Assembly (NCBI RefSeq): GCF_003044445.1
Contig: NZ_POWX01000009.1
Coordinates: 1 to 64,000 of the forward strand
Source: Neisseria mucosa
Lineage (GTDB): Bacteria > Pseudomonadota > Gammaproteobacteria > Burkholderiales > Neisseriaceae
DNA: 64,000 nt
Reading direction: 5' to 3'
Numbering within the stretch: the stretch's first letter is position 1; every line of letters begins with the position of its first letter. Below, in pieces: positions 63,020 through 64,000 of the stretch. The notes beneath the pieces are model-generated. The model was not told the origin of the DNA, searched no databases, and saw only the letters and a list, made by a program, of their open reading frames with translations. A program made the position numbers and the translations under genes.

Positions 63020-64000
63020 ATGCACACACCCCAATTCAAAACATGGCGACGCGCTGCCCTGACGTTTATGTTCGGCGGCATGATTCAGACGACCTTTGCA
63101 GCCACCATCGACGTTTCCCCGAACGACAACCTGCCCGAAGTCATCGCGCGTGCGCAAGCAGGCGATACGCTCAAACTCGCCTCCGGCACTTACAAAACCA
63201 AGCTGCTTATCGACAAACCCATCACCCTTGAAGGTCCTGCCGACCGCTCCGCCAAAATCGAAGGCGACCGCACCGGACGCACCATCTCCATCACTGCCCC
63301 CGACGTTACCCTGCGCAATCTTACCGTTACCCGTTCCGGCATGAGCCTGCCTGCCATGGACGCCGGCATCTACCTCGAAGAAACCGCCCCCCGCGCCCTG
63401 ATTGAACACAACAACATCCTCGACAACTCCGTCGGCGTGTATATCCACGGCTCGGCGGAATCTATGGTGCGCGAGAACAAAATCGTCGGCGACGCTACTT
63501 TGCGCGTCAACGAACGCGGTAACGCCGTCACCGTCTGGAACGCTCCCGGCGCGCAAGTTATCGGCAACGACATTTCCAAAGGCCGCGACGGCATTTTCTC
63601 CAACACCAGCAAAAACAACACCTACAAAAACAACCGCTTCAGCGACCTGCGTTTCGCCGTCCACTACATGTACACCAACGACAGCGAAGTCAGCGACAAC
63701 ATTTCCGTCGGCAACAATATGGGTTACGTTTTGATGTTTTCCGACCGCCTCAAAGTACACGGCAACATCGCCGTCGGCAGCCGCGACCAAGGCATCATGC
63801 TCAACTACGTCAACTATTCCGAAATCAACGACAACATCATCAACAAAGCCGGCAAATGCGTTTTCGCCTACAACGCCAACTACAACAAAATTGTCGCCAA
63901 CCATTTTGAAAACTGCGAAATCGGCATCCACTTCACCGCCGCCATCGAAGGCACCTCCCTTTCCGACAACGCCTTTATCAACAACGAAAGCCAAGTCAAA
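63020..64000 (+). CDS. nosD: NosD, periplasmic copper-site maturation protein, 3' end outside the window
   Basis: Right-handed parallel beta-helix protein needed for building the CuZ cluster of NosZ. 327 codons are visible and open to the window edge. The signal peptide ends near TTFAA, and an uptake sequence at 63084-63095 is read in frame within it as QTT. CASH/PbH1 repeats are evident (ALIEHNNILDNSVGVYIHG, NTYKNNRFSDLRFAVHYMYT, GYVLMFSDRLKVHGNIAVG). GAGGA at 63010-63014 supports the ATG. nosF, nosY and nosL would be expected beyond the edge. Confidence 0.95.
   Translation, partial: MHTPQFKTWRRAALTFMFGGMIQTTFAATIDVSPNDNLPEVIARAQAGDTLKLASGTYKTKLLIDKPITLEGPADRSAKIEGDRTGRTISITAPDVTLRNLTVTRSGMSLPAMDAGIYLEETAPRALIEHNNILDNSVGVYIHGSAESMVRENKIVGDATLRVNERGNAVTVWNAPGAQVIGNDISKGRDGIFSNTSKNNTYKNNRFSDLRFAVHYMYTNDSEVSDNISVGNNMGYVLMFSDRLKVHGNIAVGSRDQGIMLNYVNYSEINDNIINKAGKCVFAYNANYNKIVANHFENCEIGIHFTAAIEGTSLSDNAFINNESQVK

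Noticed and set aside
62945..63994. A long minus-strand frame opposite nosD
   Set aside because: The plus strand encodes a clear NosD with signal peptide and ribosome-binding site; the antisense protein has no family features.

Overview
The window is chromosomal DNA of a commensal Neisseria. Dozens of copies of the DNA uptake sequence AGGTCGTCTGAAA (the AG-mucDUS dialect of the N. mucosa / N. sicca / N. macacae group, from memory of the DUS dialect literature) occur throughout, mostly as inverted pairs forming terminators between genes. Four Correia repeat-enclosed elements and a dRS3-flanked NIME repeat also mark the genus. Gene content (waaF, ltgA, a factor H binding protein homologue, nosR-nosZ-nosD) agrees. 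Species cannot be fixed from the window alone.

Layout. 1-5.4 kb: 3' part of an MnmC-type tRNA-modification oxidoreductase, a cold-shock/excalibur membrane protein, waaF, a NIME repeat and proA. 5.7-14.6 kb: a type I secretion locus. An RTX protein of 656 residues faces a convergent outer-membrane factor / LapB-type ABC transporter / HlyD adaptor set, with an orphan cysN between them. 14.8-17.5 kb: suhB, divergent trmJ, and a DUF1853 gene. 17.7-19.8 kb: an fHbp-family lipoprotein divergent from an NAD-dependent L-lactate dehydrogenase gene, with a Zur-like palindrome in the shared intergenic region. 20.2-24.5 kb: an accessory stretch with a flavin oxidoreductase gene broken by an amber codon, its ArsR regulator with two matching operators, an A+T-rich RloA/RloB (AbiL-type) phage-defence pair, and the 3' remnant of a DUF4143 ATPase gene.

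24.5-47 kb is mostly core: rlmB, azlCD, dapA-bamC, an MFS transporter with ccoS, ackA, recN, gshB, dgkA, a PCu(A)C copper chaperone, mnmA, fadD, phoH, the gmk-rpoZ-spoT group, apt and ltgA. 47-58 kb: tRNA-Ser(GCU), rluE, a DUF4198 periplasmic protein behind a near-consensus Zur box, a DUF2322 gene, upp, grxD, rpsU, yqeY, rpoH, lnt, a DUF808 gene, trpA and accD. 58-64 kb: the start of a nitrous oxide reductase cluster, nosR-nosZ-nosD (nosD runs off the end), behind an FNR-type promoter, with a Correia element just before nosD.

How the parts fit: nosRZD would give the last step of denitrification under oxygen limitation. ccoS and the copper chaperone point to copper delivery to terminal oxidases and possibly NosZ. 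gmk-rpoZ-spoT and rpoH cover stringent and heat-shock control. The most unusual content is the RTX/type I secretion locus, the fHbp homologue with its Zur-like site, the RloAB island, and NosZ with both a twin-arginine motif and a lipobox.
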